Below, one piece after another: positions 1-12,600 of a stretch of 64,000 bases of DNA. The stretch lies in NCBI GenBank assembly GCA_025667525.1, contig CM046882.1, forward strand, positions 521,012,618-521,076,617, given 5' to 3'. Under the pieces are notes generated by a model. It was not told the DNA's origin. It made no database searches and saw nothing but the letters and a program-made list of their open reading frames with translations. Both the position numbers and the translations under genes were made by a program. The first letter of the stretch is position 1. Every line of letters begins with the position of its first letter. The stretch comes from Glebionis coronaria. Lineage: Eukaryota; Streptophyta; Magnoliopsida; Asterales; Asteraceae.

Positions 1-2022
1 TGATATGGTGTCTTTTCGTGTCTTGGGATAACTAAGGAGCGGTTTTGTGTGTAGCATGCGGTTGACACGGCTTCGGCCCAAAAGTATAGTGGAAGTTTTG
101 AAGCGGATAATAATGTTCGAGCAGCCTCAACTAAAGTACGGTTTCGTCTTTCAACAACGCCGTTTTGTTCGGGTGTTCGAGCAATATATGTTTCATGTTC
201 AATTCCTTCGGCTTCAAAATAATTTCTCAGTTTTGAATTCAAAAATTATGTACCTCTGTCAGTACGAACCACTTTAACTTGATCTTGAAGACCATGTTGT
301 ATCACTTTAAGGAAGCTGATGAGAACATCGGGTGTTTCATCCTTGGATCTCAAGAAGTGAGTCCATGTGTACCTTGAGTAGTCATCGACAATTACCATAA
401 CGTATTTCTTCCCATTGATACTTTGAACACGCATGGGACCACACAAATCTATATGAGGAAGATCTAACCGTCCTTTAGAGCTTGGTGTAGTCTTTGTCTT
501 GAAACTACTCCGTTTAGCTTTACAAAGCTCACAAGAAGAACAAAGATGATCTTTGATGAATTTCAAGTTAGGAAGGCCTCGCACAATATCTTTCTTGGAA
601 AGCAAGTTGATGGTGTCGAAGTTAAGATGAGATAAACGTTGATGCCATAACCAAGCTTGAGTCGTTGAAGCTTTAGCCATGAAACAGATTGGAGTTGAAG
701 ATGTGGAGTCTTGTAGTGAAATAGTGTAGAGATCAGTACCCCGTGTTCCGGTAAGTAAGTCATTCCCATCATAATCACGAACAAAACATGTCTTCTTTCT
801 AAAAGCAACCTCCAAATCCGCATCACAGAATTGACCAACCGAGAAAAGATTATGATTGAGCCCTTCGACGTAGTAAACCCTTTTGATAGTGATATTCCCC
901 TGAACCAAGTCTCCATATCCTAGGATCGGTGCAAACTGATCATTTTCGAATCGGACCGTACCCAGGAACTTCTCCACGAAGTTAATTAGAAGCTTGAGAT
1001 TCCCCGTCATGTGCTTCGTGCATCCGGAGTCCATTATGAAGAGAATTATTTCGATCACCTGCAGAAGAATTAGAACACGATGGAGCATTTGCTAAATTGG
1101 ATTCCATGTTAGTTGTGATTTCCGATTCATTAGTTTCCCTAGTTTCATCACTTAGAGGCACACTAACGCTCGTAGTCACATTTTCTGTCCTAACCTTAGG
1201 CATCCATTTATATCCTGGAGGACATTGATTAGCAAACCACCATTTCCAAGGCTTGCTAGCAGACTCATATAATTCCCTAATTCTGCTTCTAGGGTTCTTA
1301 GTGGTGGAGTCTGATGCAATACTTTTCTTAGGGGGGGTTGCACCAGAATGGTTCACTTTGCGTTTGGGTTTTCTAGCACTAATAGGCATCACAGTTTGCT
1401 TCTTAGTTCTAGTTTCTACGCCTTTGACATTATTCGAAACACACATAGCATGATTAGCATTAGCACACTTTCCACATTTCACACAAACAAACTTAACTTT
1501 CATAGCATTCAAAGTCGAATCATTCAAATCGTCATTACACGCGATTACAGACGTTTTATTCTTAGAAACATTGAAAATCCTAGGGTGGTCTTCTACTTCC
1601 TTCATCTTCCCTTGACTTTTGTTTTGCCAGACCTTTTCATTCATGCGAGTGCTCTTAAGCTGGGGCCGGCTAACACTAGCAGTGGGGACTACTCCTGTAG
1701 TAAAAGACACACGTCTATTAGTGTTTCTAGAAGTCTGAGGTGATTGACTTTCTTTGTTTTGTGTGGGTTTAGTGGCCAATCTATACATCCCTGGTTTAAC
1801 CACATTTGGGTTCTTAATGCTTTGTGATCGAATATGTGTTTTGAGAGTGTTTAGTGGTAACCTATCCTTCCCATCCGTCTTGGGGGCAAACGCAGGTTTT
1901 ACAAATGCAGAATTAGAGAAAACAGATGGTTTTCCCAAGACAGAGGGTCTAGTCACTTTTTGAGCATTGGGTTGTCTTACAACAGGTTTCTTAACACTAG
2001 GTTCCACAATCTTCCCACCCAT
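1..2022 (-). pseudogene. copia pol fragment: protease, GAG-pre-integrase, integrase core
   Basis: The protease active site MDSGCTKHMTG is read at about 1034-1000. It is followed by the integrase HHCC finger (WHQRLSH ... CSSCELCKA, about 650-520) and the integrase core. The first catalytic Asp is in IDLCGP (about 445) and the second in RTDRGT (about 260). Beyond a TAA stop at 246-248 the same frame continues to base 1 and contains TPEQNGVVERRNRT with the third catalytic Glu. So the stop is an internal nonsense change, not the gene end. A frameshift near 1030-1045 separates protease from the upstream linker (982-2022), which keeps a basic region and the WWFANQCPPGYKWMPK segment typical of these copia proteins. 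The three catalytic acidic residues are all visible. RT is outside the window. Confidence 0.88.
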
Positions 2023-4147
2023 CTTAGCAACGAGTTTCTACAACTCTGCTATCGCTCTGTCCCTATCTTGTAACTGAGCTTTCAACCCTTTAATTTCCAA
2101 ATTTTGTTCGTTCATTTCTCGAAACGTTTGGGAAAGTTTTTCTTGCAATTTATTATCATGTGGAAAACTACAACGTCTTTTTGCAAAACAAGTTCAAGAG
2201 AATGACAATGTTTTTGAAGGAAATCAGTTTTGTGTTGAAGTAACTCAAAAGCCTTTTTATCAACATTTTCTTTATGTTTTGAAAGCTCAAGTTCAAGACG
2301 CTCACACTCTTTGATTTTATCAAGATATTTGCATGCAACATCAGAATATTCATCGATATCAGCACAAGATTGAAGAGTAACACACAAAATATCTTTGGAG
2401 AGACATTCTTCTAAGAGTAGATCATATTCGTTTGAAACTTCTAATTTGTCATTTTGAAGGTCATCAATTTCTTTTTCAAGAGACTCAACATATTTCAAAT
2501 CATCAAACATTTCAGACTGAATTAAATTTTCAAACTCAAGAACATGTTCTTTTATTATCATCGTATTTGGTATTAAAAGTTCTTTCACAAGCACAGTTAT
2601 GTCGTGAGGAATCTCGGTTTTCCACTTATCCTTTTGACGTTTCTCCCAATCGCTTGTAACAATTGATTGAACATTATTAACGTGGTGTTTAACAAAAACC
2701 AAGTATTTTTCTACTTTTGCTTTTAGAAGCATCTAGAGGCAAATAGTTAATATATTTAAAAACATTAGTTTTCCTCTTAGTGGCAAAGGCTTTTTTCCAT
2801 TGAATTCTTTTTTGTTTGCATTCTAAAAATAATTCCTCAGGAGACTTCTGTTTTTGTGGAGTGAAAAGACCATAAAGACTGTTTTCATAAGCACAGTTAT
2901 ATGGTTTCACATAATCTCTTCACTATCGATGTTAGCTACTGGGCAGTCATTATCAGTCCATTCGGACTCACCAAGATATAAGTGAGGGTTCGCAGCTTGA
3001 GCTTGTTCGAGGTACTTGGGGGTGGCAAAGCTAGGTTGACCCTTGAAAAACGACCGAGGTGCTATCATTCTTACGGTTTGAATAGAGTCATGTGTATTAT
3101 AAACAACTTTTTTCAAAAAATCGACTTGTTCTTCGAGATCCTTTACTTTTTCAGTATCTTTGCTTTGTCTATTTTTGAAATCTTGTTTTAATGTTTCAAC
3201 CTCTTGTTTCTTCTCGTCAAGAATTTTAGCAGAATCGGTGGTGTTCATAGAAAGCCTCTGTTCAAGTTCATTAACTTTTGTAGTGGCAAGGTACGTTTTT
3301 TGACGTTCATCACTTAATAAAACATTAAATTGACGTTTTCTTTAGTTAACAAAGCAAGAGCTTCATTGTATTTATTTTCAAAATCGTCCTTTTTAACGCT
3401 GATGACACGACTTTTGTACCCCTCAAGCTCGTTGGTCTTTTGAAGAAGCTCAGCCCTATAACTATCAATAGTCTCATTAGATTTTATAAGAGCGGCTTTG
3501 CATTCTTCAAAGTTTTGAGTGAGCGCTGCGTTTTCCTTCTTTAACTGCTTTTGATTCTTTCTATTTTCATTGACATCTTTTTGTAAACTAGCAATTAAAT
3601 TAGCAAGCGCGACACGCTCCTCGTCATCATACTCATTTGCATGTTGATCATCCTCAAACTCATTATTGCACATGTCTGATGAATCGGGTGTGGTATTGCT
3701 ATCAACCGTTTCCATCATACACGTGTCAGTAATTGTTGTTGGTAGATCACTATGCTCATGTGTATCACTAAACACATTATATTCAGCATCATATTGTACC
3801 TTATCAATTAGCTCGGTATCAAAGATAGGACCATTGTCATCTTCAGTGACGTTAAGGACCTCATGAATCTTTGCCATGTATGAATAATGTGCCTCGAGTT
3901 CTTGGTCGGAGAGTTCATCATCTGTGTCGTCAAGCATTTCTCCTTCCTCAGCTGATAACATGATTCCAGCTTCCATTTTCTTGCACAACATCATCTTTTC
4001 CTTATGATAACCATAATCTTTAACCCTCTTTGGCTGCCTGCATTCCTTAGCCAAATGCCCAAAACCTCTGCAGTTAAAACACTGAATCCCACTTTGTTGC
4101 ACAACTTGAGTCCCAACAGTTTCCCGATTTCCAACAACAGTAGCCAC
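2023..4147 (-). pseudogene. copia gag-pol linker: CCHC knuckle and long coiled coil, frameshifted
   Basis: The piece at 4147-3314 opens with a zinc knuckle, CFNCRGFGHLAKEC (about 4081-4040). It continues into an acidic stretch and then Lys/Glu/Leu-rich heptad sequence. Pieces at 3248-2907, 2910-2689 and 2732-2112 carry on the same kind of coiled-coil sequence in three different frames. Related copia elements have one continuous reading frame here, so at least three indels have accumulated. The long coiled coil between knuckle and protease is a family feature; a role in particle assembly is only a guess. Confidence 0.8.
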
Positions 4148-5305
4148 CCTCTGATTATCATACTTAGGTTGTCGATCATACTTTGGAGGACTCGCAACAC
4201 GTCTTCGTGTGTCATACCTTGGAGGACTCTATGCATGGGTGTTCCTCGAGTTTGAAGATGTTCGAAGGTTGTTGTTGGTGGGTTTGTAGATTTTCTTATA
4301 TTGCTTCATAACGAAAGCCATTTGTTGCTTGAATTCCCTATCCTTTTGAGCTATTTCTTCATCACTGTCTTCTTCGGATGATTGCTCAGGTGTGGGTGAT
4401 TGTGCTCTTGCAACTTCTTTGCCTCAGGATCGTGTTGGAACATGTGACTTGGAGACAATGGATGATCGTGGTGATGATGATTGAGTAGAGTAGGTCTTTG
4501 AAGTACGGGAGTGATAATCTGGGTAATGTTGAGTGGTAGACACCAAAGCAAGTGGATTGGAAATCTTTGCAACTCGTTCAGCTCGAAGTTCATTTGCCTC
4601 ATTTTGAAATTGTTTCAAGATGTCAAAGAGCTTGTGATATGAAACTTCGTCTAACTTTTGTTGTTGTTTCACCAAGGTGACAAACCGTGTCCACTCTAGT
4701 TGAAGTTGCTGTAGAAATTGGACATTGACTTGCATGGTGGAAACTTGCAAGTTGTTTCGGGTCATATCATTCATCATCTTGTAGAATCGGGAGTAATAAG
4801 AATCAATTGATTCCCCATCCTTTGATGTAAACTTGCCAAAGTTCCAAAACATCTTAGTTTTCACATCTTGTTTGTTAAGTGATTCACCTTGTTGCAATCT
4901 TTCAATGGCCGTCCACATTTCTTGAGCAGTAGGACATGCGTCAACCGTAGAGTAAATCTCATCTCCAATGCCACTGAGAATTAAGTAGATTGCTTCCTTC
5001 TTTGCATCAAACCACACACGGTTCTCTGGGGTGAGGTCGGTCCTCTTTTCATCACGTTCATATGCGGGTTGTGCGTCACTTGTGTCTGTGGCTGGTACTG
5101 CAGGAACTTGAATCCTTGAGAGTTTATAGGGTCCTTCCAAAATACATTGCCTTAAAGCATCACCGTTAGGTTTTGTGTCAAGGTAACGTATAAAACGGGA
5201 TTGCCATTGATCATATCGACCCGACACAAGCATTGGTGGTCTTTCTTTGTTACCTGCCACCATTATGTTGTTGTTCGTCACACGATATTCGGCAGTAGAA
5301 TCCAT
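4148..5305 (-). pseudogene. copia gag (UBN2-type capsid)
   Basis: A 293-residue open frame runs from ATG at 5305 to a stop at 4424. It has the typical copia capsid order: RPPMLVSGRYDQWQSRF near residue 20, then the YLILSGIGDEIYSTVDACPTA segment, GESIDSYYSRFYKMMND, and a Gln-rich C-terminal helix. Related gags run on into the zinc knuckle without a break. Here the frame shifts near 4430 (continuing in another frame to 4351) and returns to the gag frame before 4147, so at least two indels separate capsid and nucleocapsid. ATG 5305 is preferred because it lies 931 bases downstream of the primer site with no longer in-frame extension. Confidence 0.85.
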
Positions 5306-5561
5306 CTCAATATTCTCTGAAATGATGAATCGAATGTGGATCTTAAGTAGTTATGTTGTGATTGTTTGGTTGTTGAAATTCCGAAAATTGCGATTTTTTC
5401 TCAGCCCGACAATAAATTCCTCAGTCCGACAAAACGGTAGACCTAAAAAATTTGTAATCACCAAATTATTTTTTTTAATCTTCGTGTAAACTACATTCCG
5501 AAACTAGTCTAGATGGTGGCTAAATCTAAAAATACTCAAACAAAATTTAGCTAAACATGTC

Positions 5562-5928
5562 ATCGGAATGTGCCATCGGAATGCCCATCGGAATGTTTCT
5601 TAGATCGGAATGTCCTTTAGATCGCAATGTGCACCTGTCGGAGTCCTTAGATCGGAATGTTCTGATCGGAATGTTCAGATCGGAATGTGTACTTGTCGGA
5701 ATCCCAGATCGCAATGTATACTTGTCGGAATACCAGATCGCAATGTTCAGATCGGAATATGTTCAGATCGGAATGTTCAGATCGGAATGTTTAGATCGGA
5801 ATGTGTCTAAAACAAATTTGGCAGAGTAACGACTCAAAATTCCCTTGAAACCGTCGAAATCCCAGATCGCAATGTATGATCGGAATGTCCAGATCGGAAT
5901 AAGGTATCGGAATCCTTAGATCGCAAAG
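5562..5928. repeat. cluster of about 20 degenerate 12-15 bp units, core atcggaatg, in copia leader
   Basis: Between the primer site and gag, the motif (ag)atcggaatgt recurs about every 12-20 bases. Common variants are atcgcaatg and gtcggaat. The array is not a clean tandem repeat: spacers vary in length and sequence while the cggaa core stays. On the element's own sense strand the core reads cattccgat. It makes spurious short reading frames on the plus strand. Function is unknown. Confidence 0.85.
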
Positions 5929-6226
5929 TAGAACCTAGTGGTTATTGCGATCTGACCTCAAAATACTTGTACTTTCCGATGGATACCTTTGCAAGAATTT
6001 CGGAAAGATGAAAAACAAGAAATTTTCAACTTTTGATCCAAAAAATTTGTGTTTTAAGCCAAAAACCAAGATACCCAAATCACTATGGCACGAATAAAGA
6101 ACTTATACGACGTGAAGAACACTAAAAAAACATGAAAAATCTTGAATTCGTGGTAGAAAGAAGGATTAAAGCAAATAAATCAAATGAAAAACGCAACAAC
6201 CAATCACAAAACTACCCCATGGCGAT

Positions 6227-6234
6227 TGATACCA
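6227..6234 (-). promoter_or_regulatory. primer binding site of copia element (tRNA-Met type)
   Basis: On the minus strand TGGTATCA lies two bases inside the LTR end. This is the first eight bases of the usual plant copia site complementary to the initiator tRNA-Met 3' end. The next bases (ATCG) do not continue the match, so the site is short or mutated. Confidence 0.7.
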
Positions 6235-6395
6235 ATTGTTGTCCCTAATATATGATGATTCTAGCACACGAATTTATGAAAGAAAGGTAGATATGAGATG
6301 AATTTTAGAGAGAGAAAGTAGTGAGAGAAAGTAGAGAGAAAATGGTTGGAGAAACTTGTGGAATGTTAGATTAGGAGAAAAATGAAATGACCAAC

Positions 6396-6421
6396 ACCCT
6401 TCCTAACATGCTAGGAAGGGT
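6396..6421. repeat. perfect 10-bp inverted repeat beside the LTR TATA box
   Basis: Arms acccttccta and taggaagggt are perfect complements around a six-base centre, acatgc. It overlaps the TATA box edge by one base and lies about where R should begin, so it could sit at or near the 5' end of the transcript. Confidence 0.75.
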
Positions 6422-6429
6422 TTATATAG
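6421..6429 (-). promoter_or_regulatory. TATA box of copia LTR
   Basis: CTATATAAA on the minus strand lies in mid-LTR, where the U3/R border is expected. Transcription would head toward lower coordinates into gag. Confidence 0.6.
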
Positions 6430-6559
6430 CCTTTGCTTACATGTAGCTTAATGGGCCATATGATCATGGGACGGGATTTCCTTTTGGGCTTTGGTTACTT
6501 ATTAATGAACCTTAGCTTAAAGTTAAGCCCATAACACGACTAATATACTACCTATTACA

Positions 6560-7611
6560 ACGTTCTAAAATACGATACATAATAAACATATGGCCGAGCA
6601 TTCTTGTTTGGCTCAATATTTTGAGGTTAACATGGTTGAACATGAAAAATGTAAAAAAATATCTTTATAAATCAAGAGCAAGTATAAATTATCAACCAAG
6701 TGCATTATACGTTATTATTTCTTGCAGTTAGCCTAAGTACGAATATTTTACTTAGGTTACGAGTAGATCGTTTGTGCACCGTTTTGCGTGCCTTGATTTT
6801 CTGTGCTATCTTTATTGATCATATTCACTACTTCATCGAGGTGAGTTTCATAGCCCCACTTTTAATTCTTTTAACTATTTTGGGGTGAGAACATTGCTTG
6901 TTTTAAACGGATGAACATAAGTGCTGAAACTTGATACATTTGCCTACATGATGTCTAAGTAGCGATATCCCTAGATGTTTTAGCCCACTATCGTGAACCG
7001 TTAATTACTTTGTGTAAGCGCGAATGTTATGGATAGATCTATTGGGATTGACCTCCCTATCTAATGTTGGTTGTGTGACCAAATTAGATACACTTACATT
7101 TGAGTCGTTACGAATGCTTTGGGATAGGTATTTGCTCGGGCTCTCATTACATCTTGTTTGTTGGTTAACGCTTCGGTGTCATGAGCTTAGACGTAGGAAT
7201 ACAAACGTATACTATTTTGATTATAACCTTGTTTGGTTACATGCCGATTGACTCATAAAATCTTATGGTTCATCACACTATTTAAACTTAAACCTATGAA
7301 CTCACCAACCTTTGTGTTGACGCTTTAGCAATATTTTTCTCAGGTATCAAGACGGAGGAGTGACGTGGTTATGCATGGGAGATTTTTAATAAAAATGGTC
7401 ATGACTAGTGTATGGATATTAGTTCAATGTTAAAGTCTTTTGAAATAATGTTTTATTATGATCCTGTGTAATTCGCTTCCGAACAAGTTTTATGCTTTTA
7501 ATTAAATTAAAACGGCTTTTAAATAGTCGTTCTTTGTATCTATGTCTTGTGATAGTTATGACCGTCGCACCCCATTGCGTTGCCTTACTCTGATAAATTA
7601 GGGGTGTGACA
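6560..7611 (+). repeat. truncated gypsy-type LTR remnant, plus orientation
   Basis: No coding frame is supported here. The stretch ends ggggtgtgaca at 7601-7611, like the 3' end of many plant gypsy LTRs. It contains the block ctcaccaacctttgtgttg ... tttctcagg at 7304-7345, which also occurs in the complete gypsy LTRs at 38415 and 49377 (there on the minus strand). Its left end appears to be cut by the copia insertion at 6559. The 5' end of this LTR and the rest of its element are missing. Confidence 0.5.
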
Positions 7612-9328
7612 ATATACACTTTTAGAAATCATATTAAATCAATTTTCCAACCAAATCTAATCATTCACATACCTCTAAAATCACCCTACTATCATACCCA
7701 TCAACCAAACAAACTCCTAAACACTTGCATGTTAATTTAACAAAATCAAAGATAAAAAATATAACCTTTTTATTATCAAAACATCAAGATCATAGCATAA
7801 ACAACACATGCAAGATGATCAAGACCATAACAACCATAAAAATCATAAAAGCCTTGAAACTTGATGCATGTATATGATTTTGGTATCAAAAGAACCACCA
7901 CAAAATTTTAGGAGGTGGTCTTAATTTAGTTTTAGCTAGATCATTATTAAAATCAAAATTTTTGGGTGTTTAGGGGTGTTTAGGGTGGCGGAAATAAAGA
8001 GGAGAGGGGAGGGAGAGAAAAATGTTTTGTGTGTGTGTGTTTTTATGAGGTGAAGTGGTGGATTTTTGTTTATATAGTAAGGTTAGGGTAGATATTGCAA
8101 TTGTTGAATAGTTTTGGGCCTAAAAGCAATTTAATAGTTTAAAAGGGTATAAAATGTCTATTAGTAAATCTTGAAAATATTTACGGGCTCGGGTTTCGTA
8201 AAGATACTTTTCAAAAGTTAAAATGCATCATAAATATGATAATAGGGTTTCCCGACACGACTTAACACGTAATTAAAACGAAATCGTCGAAAATATTAAT
8301 TATCGAAACAATCGATAATAAAATGTAAAATTTTGGGCATCCATCGGTATCGCGATCACTAGGAATTCTCGTTGTTCATTAATTTTGAGTAAACTCGTTG
8401 TAAAACGCACGTGTGTGGTAAATCAAAAACTTTGATTTAAATAAATATGGAAAAATAAAATAAAATTTTTATAATTCCATATAAAGTATTATCAATGATC
8501 AGAAAATACTTAAAAAGTATAATTTATTAAAAATTATCATGATCTCAGGATTTACATATAAAGTATTCAAGAAAATAAAATACGTTGGAAAATTCAGAAA
8601 CACGAATAAAAGAATAAAATAATGCTGGAAAAGTACGGTTTCTTACAACTTTGGTTTTTCCATAAATACCAAATCTCTTGTCGAAGATTACACTCAATGT
8701 CATCATTACACGTATAGTTGACTTTTTTATCAGGTATATGAGAGTGTATATTTGCCATTTTGTGTTTTATAAATTTCTACAAAATCATATAAGTGTAGAA
8801 AAATAGTTTTAGTAATGTTGAGACAAAATATGATTACTAGTAACTTGTGCATTTTACGTTATGTATCACAAGTTACATGTTTGTCATCAACAAAACAAAC
8901 AAAGATGTATAGATTGAATATCGTAATCTTTGCACATACAGATAAGGTAAGGCATGACGCGGTAGTATAATGAAGCCTTAAACTTTAGCGTTTAAAATGC
9001 GACTTAAGATTATGGTATGGTGTTTTAAAACGCGACTTAAGATGTATATTTATAGATTTATCGATTTATATCATATATTTTATAATTATATGAGTTAAAC
9101 ATTACTAAATTCAAGGGAAAAAATTAAAAGTATTAGTAAATACAAGCCAAAATCATAAATATTGCAAACTCCTCTAAACTTAAAAAAAACTCGTCACGCC
9201 TTGCATCTTTTTCCGTCTTTTTACGTCTTATCTCACGTCACATCCAGAGCCAACGCCGATGTACATATTGTAACCTGAAGATCACGCCTCACGCCTTGAC
9301 GTCGTAAATGCGCACCTTTTAAAATAGA
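7612..9328. other. non-coding; possible decayed LTR remnant on the minus strand
   Basis: No supported gene. At 7970-8060 a purine-rich run, a short (gt)n tract and gaggtgaagtggtgg echo the layout at 42300-42400 inside the gypsy LTR, so part may be an old LTR of a related family. The rest (8640-9328) is AT-rich unique-looking sequence. The last nine bases before the MULE, gtaaattaa at 9329-9337, are its target duplication. Confidence 0.35.
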
Positions 9329-9337
9329 GTAAATTAA

Positions 9338-9427
9338 GGGTAAAAACCATAAAATACCATCCTACTTATTGTTTTGTGCCGACTTTAAACACTTACTATT
9401 TTATCTCGTGACTTTACCCTTCTACTT
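9338..9427 (+). repeat. left terminal inverted repeat of MULE
   Basis: Ninety bases beginning gggtaaaaaccataaaatac. Compared with the inverted right end, mismatches are seen only at positions 3, 9 and 25. Similarity stops abruptly after the shared cccttctactt. Confidence 0.95.
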
Positions 9428-9682
9428 TCAAAATCATTTCGAAGTTACCCATTTGGTAACTTGTTACCGGCAGCGTGGCACGGTAATATCCACGTCATTC
9501 TTTTTTTATGTTTAATAACGACACGTATGATTTCCAATATCTATTATTAACGTTGACTTGTTAAACAAAGACCCATTTTTACACACACACACTAAATAAC
9601 TCGTTCCATTTCCTCTCATATCAAAATCATCCATCATCATAATCCAGTTTGTTGTTGATTTAGTTTCACTCATAAAGTAGAC

Positions 9683-12600
9683 ATGGCAAAAGGTAATCTA
9701 TCCATCTCTGAATATCATAAAGTAGATTCTGGAAAAATTAGGGTTTTGGAAAAAGGGGGTTTTTTATTGCATAAACCCTAAATTGATTTGATTTTAGGTA
9801 TGAAAACTCGTTATTATTCAATGTTAAACGATTGTATAACATTAATTGATAAAACCCCCTTTTTTCGAAACCCTAATTTTTTCAGAATATCTAATTAATT
9901 TGCATAAACCCTAAATTGATTTGATTTTAGGTATGAAAACTCGTTATTATTCAATGTTAAACGATTGCTTAACATTAATTGAAAAAACCCCTCTTCTTCG
10001 AAACCCTAATTTTTTCAGAATATCTAATTAATTTGCATAAACCCTAATTGATTTGATTTTAGGGATGAAAACTCGTTATTATTAACTGATAAACCTTTGT
10101 GTAACACTAATTGAAAAAACCCCTCTTTTTCGAAACCCTAATTTTTTCAGAATATCTAATTAATTTGCATAAACCCTAATTGATTAGATTTTAAGGATGA
10201 AAACTAGTTATTATTAACTGATAAACCTTTGTGTAACACTAATTGAAAAAACCCCTCTTTTCCGAAACCCTAATTTTAGTCTTATTACGTAATAATTGTG
10301 CATAAACCCTAATTACATTATGCTTTGCAGGTGAGTACAAAAAGAAGAAAAAAATTAGGAAGCCTGTCTTTACTGTATTTCTAAAATGGGATGGGATCTT
10401 CTATCCTCAGCCAATGAGGTATGTTGGGGGTGACATGAAAGAGGTAAATGATACCAATTTCGATGAAATGTCATATGACATTCTTAGGGAGATTATTAAA
10501 AGGTTACTTCCTAGTGCAATCTTTAGCAGGATTTATTATTGCCGAACAGATCAAGACTTACGCTTAGGCCTTAGGGAAATTAAATGTGATCAGGATATTC
10601 TAGATATGCTTACAGCTGGGTATGAAAATGGGAATGAGATAAATATGTATTTAGAACACTTTGATTATGATATTATTGAAATGCTTAAACTTGAACAAGA
10701 GCATGAAAACATAGGAGAGTCTAGTGATGAGTATGATTCCAGTGATGAAGAACTATTTTTTGACAATGTAGATTTTCAAACTGAGAATGATGACTCTGTT
10801 GTGATTAAGAACTTCAACACACAAGACCCATTCCATAATAAGCTTTGTACTTAAAGGGTTCTTTTTAGAGGTAGTGCTAATTTTAGGTTGCCTGAATTAC
10901 ATGAACAACCACAGGTAGACCCTGATGAAAGCAATATTGATTCATCGAATAAGATAAAAAAGGGTGTTGTTTATCCCGCATTTGACCCTGACATCCCATG
11001 GGATAAGATGGAGCCAATCCTAGGAATGAGATATGAGTCCCCTTGTCAGTTGAAGTTAGCCTTAGCAAACTATGGTGTTGCCCATGGTTATCAGCTCTGG
11101 TACATGAAGAGTGACTGGAAGGAGTTGCTTGTTTTTTGTGGAAGAAATGTTGAACAGGGTAGATGTGCAGGGAAAAAAGGTAACATAAATAGGGTTATGA
11201 AAAATAAGGTTAGGACAACTGGGTCTAAGGGAAAGGGAAAGGTTGTGGGTAAAAAACCAATCAAGTTAAAAAAGGTGAATGTGAAAAAGGTCACCACTTC
11301 TCCTGGTGAAGGTACATCAGCTGGATCACCTGGTAAATGGACAAAGAAAATGATTCAGTATGAAAAAAAGTAACTTGTCCATTTAGGTTATATGCATCTT
11401 GGATGCATACTGAGCATTCATTTCAAATCAAGTCATTGATTTTAGACCATAAATGTTGTAGAAATTACAACCTAGGATCTTTAGTCACATACAAGTGGAT
11501 TGCACTTCATTATTGTAAAGAAATTGTTGAGGATCCATTTATGCCTTTGAGAAAAATGAAAGAAAACATCAGGCAGAAGTATATGATAGATGTAAGTATT
11601 GGTCAATGCCGTAGAGCCAAACAGTTAGCATTATTTGATCATGAGGGTGGCCTGATTGAGCATTATGGCAAGTTGTATCAATATAGGGATGCTATTATAG
11701 AATCTAACCCAGGGTCAAGTTGTCAGGTAGATGTCGATGTATCAGCAAATGGGAAAGAAACTTTCAAAAGAATATATATTTGTTTCAAAGGGGTCAAAGA
11801 TGGGTGGTTAGCAGGCTGTAGAAAGGTGATCGGGTTGGATGGCTGTTTTTTAAAGCATACATGTAGGGGGAACTACTAACAGCAATGGGAAGGGATGGAA
11901 ATAACCAAATGTACCCCATTGCATGGGCTGTAGTAAGGATTGAGAATCATGAAAATTGGGGTTGGTTTATTGGTCAACTGGTTAATGACTTAAATCTGAA
12001 AGATGGAGATGGAATAACAATCATATCTGATTCCCATAAGGTAACACATTTAATAATTTAAATGTCATTTTTGTTAATTCTGTTTATTTGTTCTTAATCA
12101 ATACCTTTTGACATAGGGATTACTTGATGCTGTTCATGACTGGATACCGCAAGCAGAACACAGGAAATGCACAAGGCATCTTTATGCCAATTTTAAGAAG
12201 AAGTACAGCGGAATGCAGTACCAAAGACTTTTTTGGGCTGCAGCATCATGTACATTAGAACAGCAGTTTGATCAGATCATGGAACAGATAAGATTGTTAG
12301 ACCAAGCAGCCTTTGATTATTTGGTTCAAAGGAATCCTAATTCTTGGTCAAGGGCTTTCTTTGAGATGGACCGGAGATGTGCTGCATTTGAGAACGGTAT
12401 ATCGGAAAGTTTTAACAGAGCAATCTTGGAACCAAGACATAAACCTATCATAACAATGCTAGAAGAGATTAGGTTATACATAATGCAAAGATTGGTTGCA
12501 ATGAACAAGCTGGCTTCAAGTTTAGAAGACACTGTAACACCTAGTATAAGAAGAAGGTTAGAGGTACTCAAAGAAAAACAAAGGTAAATGCTCTTTATGC

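Larger units (their letters stand above)
1..6559 (-). mobile_element. Ty1/copia LTR retrotransposon, 5' part, cut by window edge
   Basis: Read on the minus strand, the order is 5' LTR (6237-6559), primer site, a 0.93-kb leader, gag with one CCHC knuckle, a long coiled-coil region, protease, and integrase running off the window at base 1. Protease-integrase order before any reverse transcriptase is diagnostic of Ty1/copia. The coding frame switches several times and has stops, so the copy is dead. RT, RNase H and the 3' LTR lie outside the window, so the target duplication cannot be checked; the five bases beyond the LTR are acgtt. Confidence 0.92.
6237..6559 (-). repeat. 5' LTR of copia element
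   Basis: The minus strand begins TGTAATAGG and ends GGGACAACA, giving TG...CA ends and 323 bp. It abuts the primer site. Inside are a TATA box (6421-6429), a perfect hairpin just downstream of it, and a GA-rich (plus-strand) stretch at 6300-6345 that is CT-rich in the element's sense. The partner LTR is outside the window, so exact ends rest on the TG/CA rule and the primer site. Confidence 0.8.

Noticed and set aside
5557..5829. 90-codon plus-strand frame
   Set aside because: It is only a translation of the atcggaatg cluster, on the strand opposite to the element.
8020..8045. (gt)n tract
   Set aside because: Short microsatellite, common in this type of LTR-derived sequence.
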